This document shows positions 13,906 through 26,400 of a DNA stretch of 64,000 bases, one piece after another. The stretch is from NCBI GenBank assembly GCA_036785705.1, contig JAWUZG010000016.1:4588001-4652000 (forward strand), in the 5' to 3' direction. The notes beneath the pieces were generated by a model. The model was not told where the DNA came from. It searched no databases and saw only the letters and a list, made by a program, of their open reading frames with translations. This DNA comes from Acanthornis magna. Lineage: Eukaryota; Chordata; Aves; Passeriformes; Acanthizidae. Each line of letters begins with the position of its first letter. The first letter of the stretch is position 1. The translations under genes and the position numbers were made by a program.

Positions 13906-16254
13906 TTGACACACTGAGGTATAAAGGAACAGCAGGCAGTGGCTTTGCTATTTTTGGAAGCTGACTTCAATATAGGAAGGTCAGAAAAGGATGTGTGGGT
14001 TTATTTAAACTTTTTTTTTTTAACCTTCCAGATTGTTTTATTTACAGCCACTCATTTTAAGGCATTTTACTGAAGAAAGAACCTAAAGCAGATATATTTG
14101 CTTTAACAAAAAAGAGCATCATATTTTAAAATTAATGCTAGAAAACAATTCAATGAGAATTAGGGGCCTGGCTGTGTCTTAGGTTTATGTATGTTTTTTA
14201 AAAGTTGGCGTTGATACTACAGGGACTACCACAAGGACAAATTCACTGCAAGGAGCAGGGATGAGCTGCAATCATTCTTTCCTAGTAACAGAGGCTGGGA
14301 TGCTGCAACCCATGGGGCAGGAGAGCAGATGTAACCCTTTCCCTGCTACCACCAACACCATAGCTGAGCTGGGAAAGCTCCTTGGTGTCAGCTGATGGTG
14401 TGAACCTTGATGAGTTGAGAAGGGACAGGACACCATGGTCATGCTCTGAGAGCCTGATGGATGTGGTATCCATGGTTTAGGCATCCTTACAGGAAAAGAA
14501 AAAAACAAATAAACCAAGAAAAAAGCATACAACCCCCCCCAACCCCTCAATTCTACACTGTGTGGAAATGTTGTAAGTAGAATATTTTGAACAAAGCATA
14601 CAGCGTAACAGTGTCAGCTTGTGGTGTCACATCAGGAATGGTTGGTAAATGTAACAGGAGAAATTGCCATAGTCACCAAGGCTATGTCCCGCTTTTCCCT
14701 CTGCAGATGCAGGAAGACTTGTACATCCCATGCTCCGCAAAACAGCTGAATAAATGTGTGCTGAGCGATAAACACATCAGGTCATTCAAATCTCTTGCCT
14801 TATCAAACTAATCTCTCAAGCAGATAGCCATCAAAACCCAGCATTCGGCTGTAGCTGTGGGGAGCTACTCTGCAAAGAGGGTCTGGAGTGAGATGAAAAT
14901 GGCCAATCACCTCTTGTGGACAATATCACTGGAATCAGCAGGGGGAAGAATGTGAACACCAGGCAAAAATGCAGAGCAAGAGCAAAACATGAGAGTGGGC
15001 AGATGTAAGATCCATTAGCTCATTAAGGGTGGAGCTCTTGGCCTGCTGGGAAATTATTGTCCATTTTATGTCTTGATATTGGAAAGAAATTAACTAAAAG
15101 AGCCAAGGCAGTTTTAGCACTTGAGTTGCTTAATTATGCCTTTTAAAGTTGTCTTTGAAGCCACTGAGTGGAGGATGAACGAAATGCTCTCTGAAGGTCC
15201 TTATTAGTCATTCCCTTCTCTGATGGCAATAATAATTACATTGTCCTACATTGGAAGGAGTGTTCCTAGTGAATCCCCATACTCCTTGGTAACATTTCCA
15301 GCAGGGCAGGCCGAGATAATGATGTGGGTAATTAGAGCTGTGGCTGCAGGGTAGGGGAGCTACAGTGGTGAGCTGTGAGTGTCCCTCCAGGGCACAGCAT
15401 CCTTGCCTCACCTCCCAAGGCTTAGGCCAGAGGAGAAAATCCTGCAGCTGAGGGGAAGTCCTGCTCAAATGATTTGACTCCTCCTATGTGTGTGGACTCC
15501 AAGGGAATTTCCTTCCTTATTGTTGTGGCTGCAGACAAAATGGTAGATGAGATTTTTGTTAGATTTGATTTTTGTTAGATTTTAGGCACTAGAAACACCA
15601 TTACTGTCCTTCAGTCTGTGTGCTGCATGGTGTACCACAGAAGATGCTAATGAATATCCTGACTCTATTAAACATTGAAACCTATCCACTAATTGCAAAA
15701 AAAGACCCCTGAAAAGGCAGCGGTCTCTGAGCAGCACTTTTGTGCCACTGATGTTTTATCTGACATTTGCAAAGTGAAACTGCCCAGAAATTGCATCCCT
15801 GGAGCACCTGCACCTGTGGCAGCAGCAGCTCTGGTGAAGCAGCAGGCAGGCAAAGGCAGATTGCAATGGGACTTTCGCTGGCAGCACCTGACACAGGCAT
15901 GAATAATGAAGGGAGTCATTAATCATTTACAGAATAGCTGTTCCTATGGATTCATCAATATTAGAGACTCATGTTGAAGTCTTTCTCTTTTGATTCCAAT
16001 GAGCATTTTGTGCTTGGCAAGGTCATCCTGTCCCTAGCATGGGAAATGTCACACCCAGAAAGGGTTTTGCAGCCCATAGCTCAGCCACTTCAGGATCCCT
16101 GCCCAAGCCCACAAATCATAGCACTGCTCCAAGCACAGACTGGCCGTGACCCTAAAGAGACATGCACTCTTCAAATAACAAAAAAATATGAAAGTGGGGG
16201 GAAAAAATTAAAACGTGAAGCTTAAAATTGTTTAAAAATGTAATTGCTCCCCCC

Positions 16255-16760
16255 TCTCCATCCCTGCTCCGTGCTCAGAGCTACCCCGGCCGCTGTCCCG
16301 GGGCACAGCAGCGGTGTTCCGGCCGCTCCCGGGGCAGAGCAGCGGTGTTCCGATCGCTCCCGGGGCACAGCAGCGGTGCTCCGGCGCTCCGGCTGCAGCG
16401 GCCGCTCCCGGCCACAGGAGGGGAGCGCTGCCGCACGCACCGGGACAGCTCCGGTGCCTCCTGACGGGAAACGAGCGGGCTGCGCCCCAGCCCCTCGCTG
16501 CGGGACGGGGGGACCGGCAGGAGCCCCGGGCAGGGCGCTGCAGGGAGGAGGGAGGGATGGTGAGCATCTTCGCAGCCTAACCGTGTGCGAACGATGGCGA
16601 TAACCGCGGGCAGCCCGACACCGTGCCCGAGCGAGAGCCGTGTGTGCAGTCGCACCGCGGGGGTGTCACTCGTGGCGTGGGGCTCTCAGCCCGGCAAACG
16701 TGCCAGGTGCCCGAACCACGCGTCCGGATCTCGCTGTGCTCATGGCAGTGAACACCGGAC
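16255..16760. promoter_or_regulatory. Orphan CpG island with no supported gene
   Basis: A sharply bounded GC- and CpG-rich block sits in AT-rich DNA, 17 kb from the nearest recognised gene. A good plus-strand splice donor (ATG|GTGAGC) lies at 16559/16560. Both strands have open frames here, but these follow from composition. It may be the promoter and first exon of an unannotated transcript, or a distal regulatory island. Confidence 0.6.
16286..16380. repeat. GC-rich tandem repeat, three units of 31-33 bp
   Basis: Units lie at 16286-16318, 16319-16349 and 16350-16380. Each follows the pattern CCGGCCGCT, CCCGGGGCA, CAGCAGCGGTG. A decayed fourth unit follows. The units differ by only a few bases and lie inside the orphan CpG island. 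Confidence 0.9.
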
Positions 16761-19700
16761 TGGGGAAGGGGTGCCGTACTGTGATTTCATGCTCCTGGAG
16801 CTTTTGTCCACCAGCTAAGATCCTTCTCCATAGTATCTTAAAAATGTTAATAAAAAATAATAATAAATCCTTCCTTAATGTACATACAGTTGTTTGTCTG
16901 GTTTTAGATTTCTAGATCCTTCGTAGCTCAAGGAGGGCATGCTGTGCCTGCTCTGGTCACTGACTGGCTGTGGGCATACAGCATTTGGTAGCTTAATCAG
17001 AGTTTGGGAGCTGTGGCTTCAAGGCAAATATTGGGCTTGATCCGAAGCTTGTTAAAGTCAACGGGGCTCCCACAGGGGTTTTTAATCAGGCCTATCATTA
17101 TTTCCCTAATGAAGTTAGCCGCTTATCTTTATTAGATGGACTCTTCAATGAATTGATTTAATCTAGAAGACTTCTCCTCCCTGACAGATTTTCAGAGCCC
17201 CATGCACTCCTGCTTCTGCGCAGGGCCCAGCCTGCCCTCAGCCAGCCGTGCTCTGCTTCCCAAGGAGCTAATCAGCTGGCCCATCTCCTCTCAATCAATA
17301 AGCATTTATTCTAATTGAAACCAACATCGGCTGGATACCAACCAGGAATGCGAAATGCTCTATAAATAATGTGCATGAGCTGGAGCCTGGGAGTTGGCAG
17401 TGGCAGGGCTGTCAGTGGGAGTGCTAATGGGGGGAGGACACATGCCACCCAGTGCTCTGTCACTCTCCCAATGCCCTATTTACAGCTCTCACCAGGGAGC
17501 TCCCTGTCTCACTTTGATGATGAATTAGCTTCCTCTGATGGATCAACCTCCCAGTCCCCCATTGCAACACCTTGCAGAATGCATTGCCCAATGAGAATTC
17601 CTCATTAACATATAAATCATGATGTATTTCTTTTTGGCACTCCCGGCAAAACAATGGGCTGAGAGCTCCCCCCCATCAAGTTTTTCCCTGAAGGGAGAAC
17701 TTTCATTGATTGCTAAATGGAAGGTGGAAAGAGTGCAATCATTTAATTGTATGACTCTTCTGATGTGCTACAGTGTAGACTTTAAGTAAGCATATGACTT
17801 CCCCAGCAAGGATGCTCTCTCCACATTTTATTGCAGGACAAAGTGTGATTCTTCTTTATCATAATCAATTACTGTAGTAAGTGTCAGTTTTCCAACAAGA
17901 TCAGAGTCTTTTGAATACCCCACCTGCAATGGAGGTAAAATCTAAATTCACAGATAAGGTTTGCAGAAATCTGTCATAACTGTCCAGTCTTCTGCAGACA
18001 GATCAGTTTTCTCTGTGCCACATGGTGCAGGGATGCAAGGTGGCTCCGAGTCAGGAGCTGAGCAGCCACCGCCAGCACTGCCCTGTGCTGAAGTTAATAA
18101 ACACTTTTCATAGTCAGTCTGGGAAACACCAGCAAAAATACCTTGAGGCATTCAGTGTTTTATATCTAGCTCTGCTACAAACTTGTAGGGCGATGGTAGG
18201 TGACTGCCTGTATGGACAAGTTAGAATCATCTGAACTAGTAAATTTTCAGTTCACTCACTAAAACAAATAAAGAAATTGCCCCAAACTACCCCTGTTTCT
18301 CATTGGCTGGACTATGTAGAAACTAATTTCTGATTCTGGATTTTCACGTGGGTGTGCCATGGGCAGATAGCAGTGTGGCAGCTGTATCTGACAAATCTGG
18401 CTTGAAAAGGAGGACAGGAAGCGCCACATCATCCACTGGATCAGATGAAGCTTGGTGAGGGATAACACATTGTAGTTCCACCTCAAGCCTTAATAATGTG
18501 TCCAGGCAATGGACCATGTCAGCATGGCATGCAGCAGCAGCAAGAAGGAGATGTTGAGCACTGGAGCCTGCAGTGCAGCTCCTTTGGAGCATCCTCTTCC
18601 TCCTCTGGAGCTGCACCAGGGATGGCCTGCAGGACCTACCAACCCCATCACCAGCATTGTGCCAGCACCTGGAGAAGTAATGAGCACTGTGAGATGGTTC
18701 ACTTTGGATGAAGGGCAAGGAAACCTGCTGACCAAACATTCTCAGCCCATCCTGTGTGCTCCTCTGACTTCCACACCAGTGGCACAGCCCACGTAATTTG
18801 TCCTTCCCTCAATTTCAGGGAAGCCTGGCCTGCAGCTTCTCCCATTCCCTGGCATGCCTGGTCGATGAATCAAACTTCCATATGGTACATTTGGCATGAG
18901 GTGCTTGTCTGGAGAGCACAGCAGATGGTCTTTAAGGAACAAGATGTGGTTGCTTCCCACAATACCTCATCCCAGACAGTGCAGCAGAAAGCCTGTGAGT
19001 GTCTGCTTTCTAGTTCTACATATGTATTTTCTACAGGAGTCTCCATGGTCTCAGGGCAGCTGCAGAGAAGGAATAGCCAAAATACCTAGCTCAGCACCTG
19101 AGACCAAGGTGAGAAGTATTTCCAAGAGTGTGATCATTCCCAGGGCTGGATCTACAACAACAATTCCCACCATATCCTTCCAGCTAGCAATCTGCCACCC
19201 CCTGAGCTCAGGCAGCCCAGCCTGTGCCCAAAGCATTGCCAGTGCTGCCCTGCCCCTTCCTCTCCTGCCTCCTTTCAATCCCATCTCTTTCTCTGCAGCA
19301 GCTCTTCCTTCAAAGACTTTCTCCTATGCTGCCCTACCTGCACTCCTCAGGTCAAGCGTAAATGCAGTTAAACCAGCACAGGCACCACCTTCTTTTCTCC
19401 TCTCACCTTTTCTGGGAAACTTTCTAATTTCACACTAAAATCCACAGACATTGAAATTTTGGCAGTTTCAACAGGAATAATAAGAAAGGTTTCACTGTTG
19501 CAAATTTGCCTTTTTGCTGCCCTACCTTCTGTCAACTCTAGGCAGCAGCTTACCTGCCTTTACATCAAACACTAAGTGCAGCCTCCAAATTTAAGCATGC
19601 ACAAGCCATCCCACCCTCCCTTCGACCATCTGTTTACCATCCATTTGCTACATTACACGGGATTTAAAGCAAGAATACATTTTTCTCTTGTTTTGTGTTT

Positions 19701-20651
19701 ACATTAGAGAGATTGGTATCAGTTTAATTAAATCATCTTAAAATAATTTCGTAGCCGGCGCTGTTTTCCTTGTATAGACAACAGCAGAGCACGGAGCTGG
19801 TGTAGCTCCATCCAGCTCTGCTGCGGTGGGGCTGAGCCAGCTGGGAAGGAGGGGAGCCCACAGTAATTCAGCTTGGGGTCATTGCCTCCACCAGCACTGC
19901 CAGAAGGAGAGCTTGGAAATTCCAGCAAGTCTTCTTGGAAAGGTGTTCTTTGTTAACATGCAGCAAACATTAAAAGGAAGCCTGGTGCCATTGCTGCAAG
20001 GGGGGCTATAAAATAAGGCACAGAAGGCATGTTCCTCCTAAATCCCAGTGCTTTTTTGCCATTTATGCCTCACAACACCCATTACTTTCATTTGTGCAAA
20101 GTGCTATTTTCAGTTTTCCAACTTTTTTGAGGTGCTTTTCCCATACCAGCCAGGTCTTATCTGGCACACCAGTGTTAATCCACAGCTGTCCTGGCACCAC
20201 CTGCTGATCTAGTCCTCCCTTTTTGTTTCTCTTATGTTTTTCAGAAATTAGTGAGGGGCCTGGAGTTCTGACTGTTTTAACTGCTGAACACTTCCTTCAC
20301 AATTTTTAACTGTGGGCTCGAGTCATGGCTGTGGATTCTCCTCTACTGACTCATTCGAGGGGAAGAATTCTCCTCCTTTAGAAGGCAAAGTGATCAAAAT
20401 TATTTACACCCATCACGCTTTTATCCCTTTCAAATTTACTGTGTGTCACACAGACCCAAATTGTAAATGTCTTGTGAAGAAATGAAACCCATTAAGAGTG
20501 GCTTTGAGCATGCCAGTTCTCGGGGAGCCTCAGCTGCCCTCCGTCCTGGGAGCAGCTGTTGGAAGATGCAGCACAGTGACAAAGCTGCCCACCAGCTGCC
20601 ACCAAGGGTGACTAAGGGGTGAAAGAAGCCAAAAAGAGGCTTATGGTCATG
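16761..20651. other. Gene-poor stretch between CpG island and LTR
   Basis: No supportable gene. It contains a block at 17036-17165 discussed separately. The longer open frames, such as the one on the plus strand from 18896, lack splice logic, domains or family resemblance. Confidence 0.55.
17036..17165. other. Possible ancient amniote repeat remnant with flanking AT-rich conserved-type block
   Basis: The text GGCTTGATCCGAAGCTTGTT, AAAGTCAACGGGG and TTTTTAATCAGGCCT resembles an old repeat common in turtles and crocodilians that ends in a GATCAGGCC motif. The following TTATTAGATGGACTC and AATTGATTTAATC run is AT-rich and homeobox-like. Inference from pattern only. Confidence 0.3.
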
Positions 20652-21246
20652 TGTGCTGGTTTTGGCTGGGGTAGAGTTAATTTTCTTCCCAGTGGCTGGT
20701 ATGGGGCTTTATTTTGGATGTGTGCAGAACACAAGGTTGGTAATAGAGATGTTTTTGCTCTTGCTGAGCAGGGCCTGCACAGAGCCAAGGCCTTTTCTCC
20801 TGTCTGTACTGCCATGTAGGGAAGTTGGAGGTGCATGGAAGGCTGGGAGGAGACACAGCCAGGACAGGTGACCCAAACTGGCAAAAGAGATATTCCAGAC
20901 CAGGTGACATCATGTGCAGTATATAAAGCAGAGGGAAGAAGGAGGGAGGGAGGACATTTGGAGTGATGGTGTTTATCTTCCCAAGTCACCATTACATGTG
21001 AAGCGCCCTGCTCTCCTGGAGATGGTTGAACACCTGCCTGCCCATGGGAAGCAGTGAATTCATTCCTGGTTGTGCTTTTCTTGTGTGCGCTGGCTTTTTC
21101 TTCCCCAGTTGAGCTGTCTTTATTTCTACTCATGAGTTTTCTACCTTTTACCTTTTACCTTTCTGATTCTCTCCCTGATCCCAGTGGTGGGGGAGTGAGC
21201 AAGTGGCTGCCCGGGGCTTGGCTGCTGCCTGGGGTGAACCGCGATG
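20652..21246 (+). mobile_element. Solo LTR of an endogenous retrovirus (passerine ERVL-like)
   Basis: I recognise the LTR from its start TGTGCTGGTTTTGGCTGGGG, the GTATATAAAGC TATA region near 20920, the GGAGTGATGGTGTTTATCTT block, and the end AACCGCGATG. No viral genes flank it, so it is a recombined solo LTR of about 595 bp. Flanking TCATG (20647-20651) and CCATG (21247-21251) match at 4 of 5 bases, as expected of an aged 5 bp target duplication. Similar copies are abundant in songbird genomes, which supports the host assignment. Confidence 0.88.
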
Positions 21247-22149
21247 CCATGGAAGCTGCGTGCCTGGCTCTCACACCAAGCACAAGGGCTCGTGGGGAGC
21301 ACAGCCCCGCCTGAGAAGAAAGCTCTCAGCAGCATGGAGCAGTGCAATAACCAGTGCATGAAGCACCCAAGGGTACATGAGACCTTCTCAGCCCCTTCCC
21401 CAGGAGCCATCCCCTCAGCCTGGCAGAGCCCCCACAGCTGGGGAAGCTGAAGAAAGGCCTGGCTGTCTTTGCTGCTGTTGTTAGAGAGCAGATTGCTTTC
21501 AAAATCTGAGTTAATGGGTCTGCAGAATCAGTTTGTGCAGAGTTGTATCTAGAGATTAGGGGTTTCTGAGGCCAAGAGCTTTACAACTAGTCACACAAAC
21601 CGTGTACGCTGTGGTTGCACAATAGCTAAATATCCCTAAGAAAGCGTTTCATCTGGTGTGCTGTCCCAGTCCCTCCTGTGTACCTGGTTGCTGGCATGAT
21701 GCTTATCTGAAGCCAGCTCAGGGAACTAAACCAGCAGAAAACTGACCTGGCAAAAACGAGAATTGATTTCTGCTGGGTAAGCTCCTGCACTGGCTCATTG
21801 CAGTATCAGGGAGATGGAAGTGCCTCTCAGGGCGTATCTCCATTTGGGGAGGTATTCGCATTTTGCAAGAGGGGGATCATGCCAGTGCTGACCAAAGTAA
21901 TTTTAAAATGATGTAGCAGGCTCAGTTGCCCTATCATACAAAGGGACATCAAGACACCAGGCATGGCTGTGAAATGCAGTACATCACATGCTCAAATTTG
22001 AGATCTTCCCTGAAATCCTTGTAGAAGAGATCTGATGTGCACTTGTGTTGTTCACGTGGTGTTTGCAAATAGGCTGTCTGGGGAAGGTGTGGAATCTCTC
22101 TCTTTGGACATAGTAAAAAACCACGTAGATACAATCTTGTGCAATTAGC

Positions 22150-22240
22150 TGCAGGTGGCCCTGCTGCAGCAGGGAGGTTGGACAGGATGACTTCCAGAGC
22201 TCCCTTCCAACCTCAGCCATTCTGTGATGATTCTGTGTCA
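22150..22240 (+). repeat. CR1 LINE 3' end
   Basis: Contains CAGGGAGGTTGGACAGGATG, CTTCCAACCTCAGCCATTCT and the terminal GTGATGATTCTGTG. A truncated copy of the last 90 bp of CR1. Confidence 0.9.
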
Positions 22241-23408
22241 CATTAAATAGAGTTCAGAAGCAGCTCTAGGCACATGAGTCGCAGGGTGGAAGGCCCAGCC
22301 CCAGGGAGGAGAGCCAGAGGGCAGTTTCTAATTGAGGTGAGTCGGTCTCAGTCTGCACCGACCATGGATGGAAAAGTGGGTTTAGTGCAGCTCCCTGGTT
22401 CTGGCACTCACGTTCTCACTGCCTCCCTCGCCTCCACACCACACTGATGCAACCACAGGTTCACATCAGGGAGCTCCCTGGCTTAGCACTAATACCTGTT
22501 CCAGGTTAGCTGCTGGCTCTCTAATGCCTGTTGATCTCTCTGGCTGTGAAGCAGCCCTGCTGCAGGGGTTGGGGCAAGGAAGTGGTGGTAAAGCTTTTCC
22601 AGAAACACAGATTCATATTTGTTTTAGTGGAGCACAAAACCACATGGGCAATGTTCCTGTACCATGGCACCTCCAGCCACCTCTGCCACAGCTCTGCCTT
22701 TTCTCCTGTCCTTTCCATGTACCCCTGCCCATTCTCCAGCCTTCCTTTACTGATATATTCTAACTCTTCAGCAACCTCCCCCTTCCTCTGGCTCGTATCC
22801 AGACAGTTTTTTTCTCACTAACCTCACTTACTTATTTTAATTTCTTTGTTCAGAAAATTTTCTGCCATTTTAGTAGGTGAAATTGGTTTTCAGGGAGCAG
22901 GAGCTCAAGGTACCTGGCAGAAGCACAGAGGCAAGGGCAGACAAGGAGTTTGTGAGACCCTTTTGGCAGTGATGAGGTGCTGCTTTGGCTTGACAGACCA
23001 AAGTCAGATGTTCCTGTTTGTTCTCACTCTCCAATTCAATTATTTTTGTTCTTTCCTTCTCTGTACTGATGAAAATGGAGTTTTTGAAATGTGAATAGGG
23101 CTTGTAAATGTAGTTCACTTTTTTCTCCCCCAGCCTCTGGTACAATCTGTTTAACAGCTCACTAGCCCAAAAAGAATGCTATTATATGAGTGGAGTGTGG
23201 ATAAACAGTAAGTTGATAGCAGGGTTGAGATGCAAATCTACAGATAACATTTGACTTCAAGAGCAGAGGATCTCAGAAGTCCTGGTTGTACTCAGGGCAG
23301 CCCTAGAGGAGCAGAGGGAAGAGCCAGCAGGCTGACAGACAGCCCCTGCCCACCCTGTCCTCACGTTTGGAACCAAACAAATACTGAGAACAGAAACAGA
23401 GAATTATT

Positions 23409-23430
23409 AATATATATATATATATATATT
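23409..23430. repeat. (TA)n microsatellite
   Basis: About 11 uninterrupted TA units. Confidence 0.95.
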
Positions 23431-26400
23431 CCTGCCATTCTCTGCATGTGATTAATCCTCTTCTCCTCTACCAGAGAATATATTAGTGAGAGTAGGCTAA
23501 TAATGCAGAGACATCTGGCTGAGACTAGAAAGAGTAGCATGTTTATGCATTATTAATGTGCTAGAAAAAACAGACTTCTGTGGCCTGACTGTATGTATTG
23601 GATCAGTATGGAATGGCCTTTATAGGCGAGTTAGCACTGATAACTGGTCCATTTTGCTTATCTTTTGCAATGGAATAATCTCCAGGAAGAGGCATGTTTA
23701 TTTTGTCAGTCAAAGAGATTATGTTTTGAAATAGCCTTTAATGAGCAGTTAGAGCAAAACACTACTTTATTCCTAAAGGAGAGAATGTGATCTGGGAAGC
23801 AATGCAGGGTGAGCAGAATAGGGAAAATGCAAATTTCCACCTTTGCAAATCTGTCATCACCAACTGTGTCTTTGGGGATCCTTGGTTATCTGAGAACAGC
23901 AGAGCTCCAGTCCCACCAGTGAAACAGAAAACTTTTGAGGGGAACACAAAATTGCAGTGGGGCTTCCTAAAGCATAGCTTTGGCACAGAGGAGATGCATT
24001 TTGTTACATGGTTTATATCTTGGCAAACATAACACAAGGAAGCCAAAAACCCAAAGCTGTGCAGTAGGGCAGGGGAGCCATTTGGGCTGCCCAGGTACGA
24101 GACATCATAATCAGTTTTATCTTCAAGCTTTGTGTCCCTTCGATTTATTGGCTGGATATGTCACAGTTAAATCAGCAAGAAACTGGAGGAGGCCCCAATC
24201 CTGGAAAGATAGAGCTACATGCATTTGTGTGCTGCTCCTTTTCAAAGGATGGAGTGACTTTGTTGGCATCTAGCTCATAAATCAGGGGGGCAGGAGACAG
24301 CCTGGCTCCCTTCTCCCCAGCCTCTGACACATGAAGACCTTGGCTCAGCAGAAGGGGAGAGTCACATTTCCAGCAGCACAGGGAGTACACCACCCACATC
24401 TCTTAGCTTATACAGACAAGTATTGGCACCAGGCTCCTGGAGAAGGATTAATTTCACAAGCCTGTGTCTGAGCTAGTCACCCTGGACCGCTTCTATAATC
24501 AATAGGTGCTCTGAGGGTGTAATTCACCCTGTGCAGGAGTAGATACCTAATAGGGGTCAAATGCATTGCCCCAGAAAGGGCCTGTTTCTCTCTGTTCATT
24601 ACAGGGAGCCCTGAGCCTGCTGCCTCTGCTGTAGCTGCCCACAAAACCCTGGTGAGATGTCCCCACTGTGGCAGAGGTGTTCGGGCACAGCACCCACAGC
24701 TTGGTGCTACCACAACCGAGGCCATGGCCACGTGGCTGTGAAGAACCACAGCTTTGTCACACAGGCAGCAGCTCCCTGGGGCACAGCTTGGTGGCACCCA
24801 GGCAGCTGCCCTGGCCAAGCTGGCTCACGGGAAGGCCACGGTGGCTGCTTGGGAGCTGGGATGCTCATGGTGCCTTGGAGCAGGGTGTCCCTCCAGGGAA
24901 CCTGCACAGGCAGTCAGTGTATATCTGAGGGGTCTTGAAATCCCAGCTGAAACTGGAGCTGTGCTGAACCAACAGTAGAACATGCATGAACTAGGATGTC
25001 TTGACCAGGTTGGAGCAAGGTGCACCCTTCCAGCACAAATTGCCACCCGGTTTAAGAAGCTCTGGAGGTGCCAAATGCATGGGCACCAATCTGCTGTGCA
25101 GTGACCCAGCAGATGGAGGCTGCTGCGCTCATCCGAGGGGTGTGCAGGCAGGCAATGGCTCCAGCTGCTCTTGGGATGGGCCAGGGCAGCTGTGCAGACA
25201 CCAGCTCACTCCCAGGACTGTATGGGGAGCTGTGCCACATTTGGTGACGGTGCTAAAAAACAGCCAAATGTCTGTCTTTTGAAAAGACAAGTCTTTGTGG
25301 AAAGCCACGGAACAGCACTAAAACAAGTTACTCAGAAGCCTGCCACTTTTCGAGTCCCCAGGCATGGTGCAGCTTGACAGCAGCCCCCAGGCAGAGCCAA
25401 GCAGATGCATCCACCGTGCTGAGTCCTGGGCTGGGGCTGAGGCTTGGGGACAGCACAAGACCCAGCCATAGCTGTGGGAAGCATTGAGGCAAAACCCCAC
25501 AGCGGGAGATTCACACCCAGTGTGTGAGGCTTGACGGGTCTGTCACTTCACAGAGCCAGGCTCTGTCCCCTGGCGAACGCAGATGACAAAAGGACAGATG
25601 CTCCCAGACTGTTTGGCCTTGCTGTCGCTGCAATGGCAATGACACTCGACCGAAAAACTTGGCAGCTCTGGAAGAGAAGTCCTAGTTCCTTGTCCTGCCC
25701 ACAGGACTATGGCTCTCCCCCAAAAAGCATGAGACCATCTGGGTTTCTTGATGATATTTCCTGTCCCAAGAGAAAGAAGAAGCCCCAGGAAATGGTGGTT
25801 TTGAAACTCATTTGAAACAGGTTTGCGCCTCTCTGGCTGGGAGAGTTTGAATATTTTGGCCACACTTTTGCAGTTCCTGACCCCCCCACACACCTGGTCC
25901 TACCTGCATCCTTCCCCCCTCCAGAGCCCCCTTTTGCTAGGAGTGGGGAAGGAAAACAGTCTGGCTTGGCAAACAGCTTGCTGTGAAAATGATGAATTCA
26001 AGAGCACGTGGAGCTTGTGGTTGAAAAAACCCATCTGATCAGCAGAACTTTTCTCCCTCAGCTTCTAAGGGCAGATTTAGTCTCAGGGCCAAGCTGCCAT
26101 GTGGTTATAAAATAGAAGCAGGCCTGAAGAACTGATCTAAGTTTCTTCAGTTGTCTGTGTATCTTTAATCATGTTCACCACTTAAAATGCAGCAGAGCTG
26201 GCAGCTGATAATTAGACTGAGCCTGCAGCAGCATGGCCAGTGGCCAGATCACATGGCTCCTTTCATCTGCATATTTATGCATTTAAAGGAGAGGAAAACT
26301 TTCATAACATTTTAATAACTAGGTTTTTCTGAAACCATAAATCCAGTCCTCTGGGCTTAGCCTACACTCTCTTTCTGATCTTACATAAGTGGAAGAGGGT

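Larger units (their letters stand above)
540..16254. other. Gene-poor left flank
   Basis: No exon with both splice signals and a recognisable protein was found on either strand. The contents are a few CR1 fragments, AT-rich blocks with homeobox-type TAATTA motifs, and short simple repeats. Scattered open frames here have no family resemblance. Confidence 0.6.

Noticed and set aside
16228..16655. Several overlapping 80-120 codon frames on both strands
   Set aside because: They follow from GC content and the tandem repeat in the CpG island. No frame is preferred and no motif is recognisable.
18896..19438. 180-codon plus-strand open frame
   Set aside because: Ser/Pro/Ala-rich composition with no domain. 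The underlying sequence is CT-rich, which suppresses stops.
20612..21133. 173-codon minus-strand open frame
   Set aside because: It is antisense through the solo LTR and has no viral or cellular protein character.
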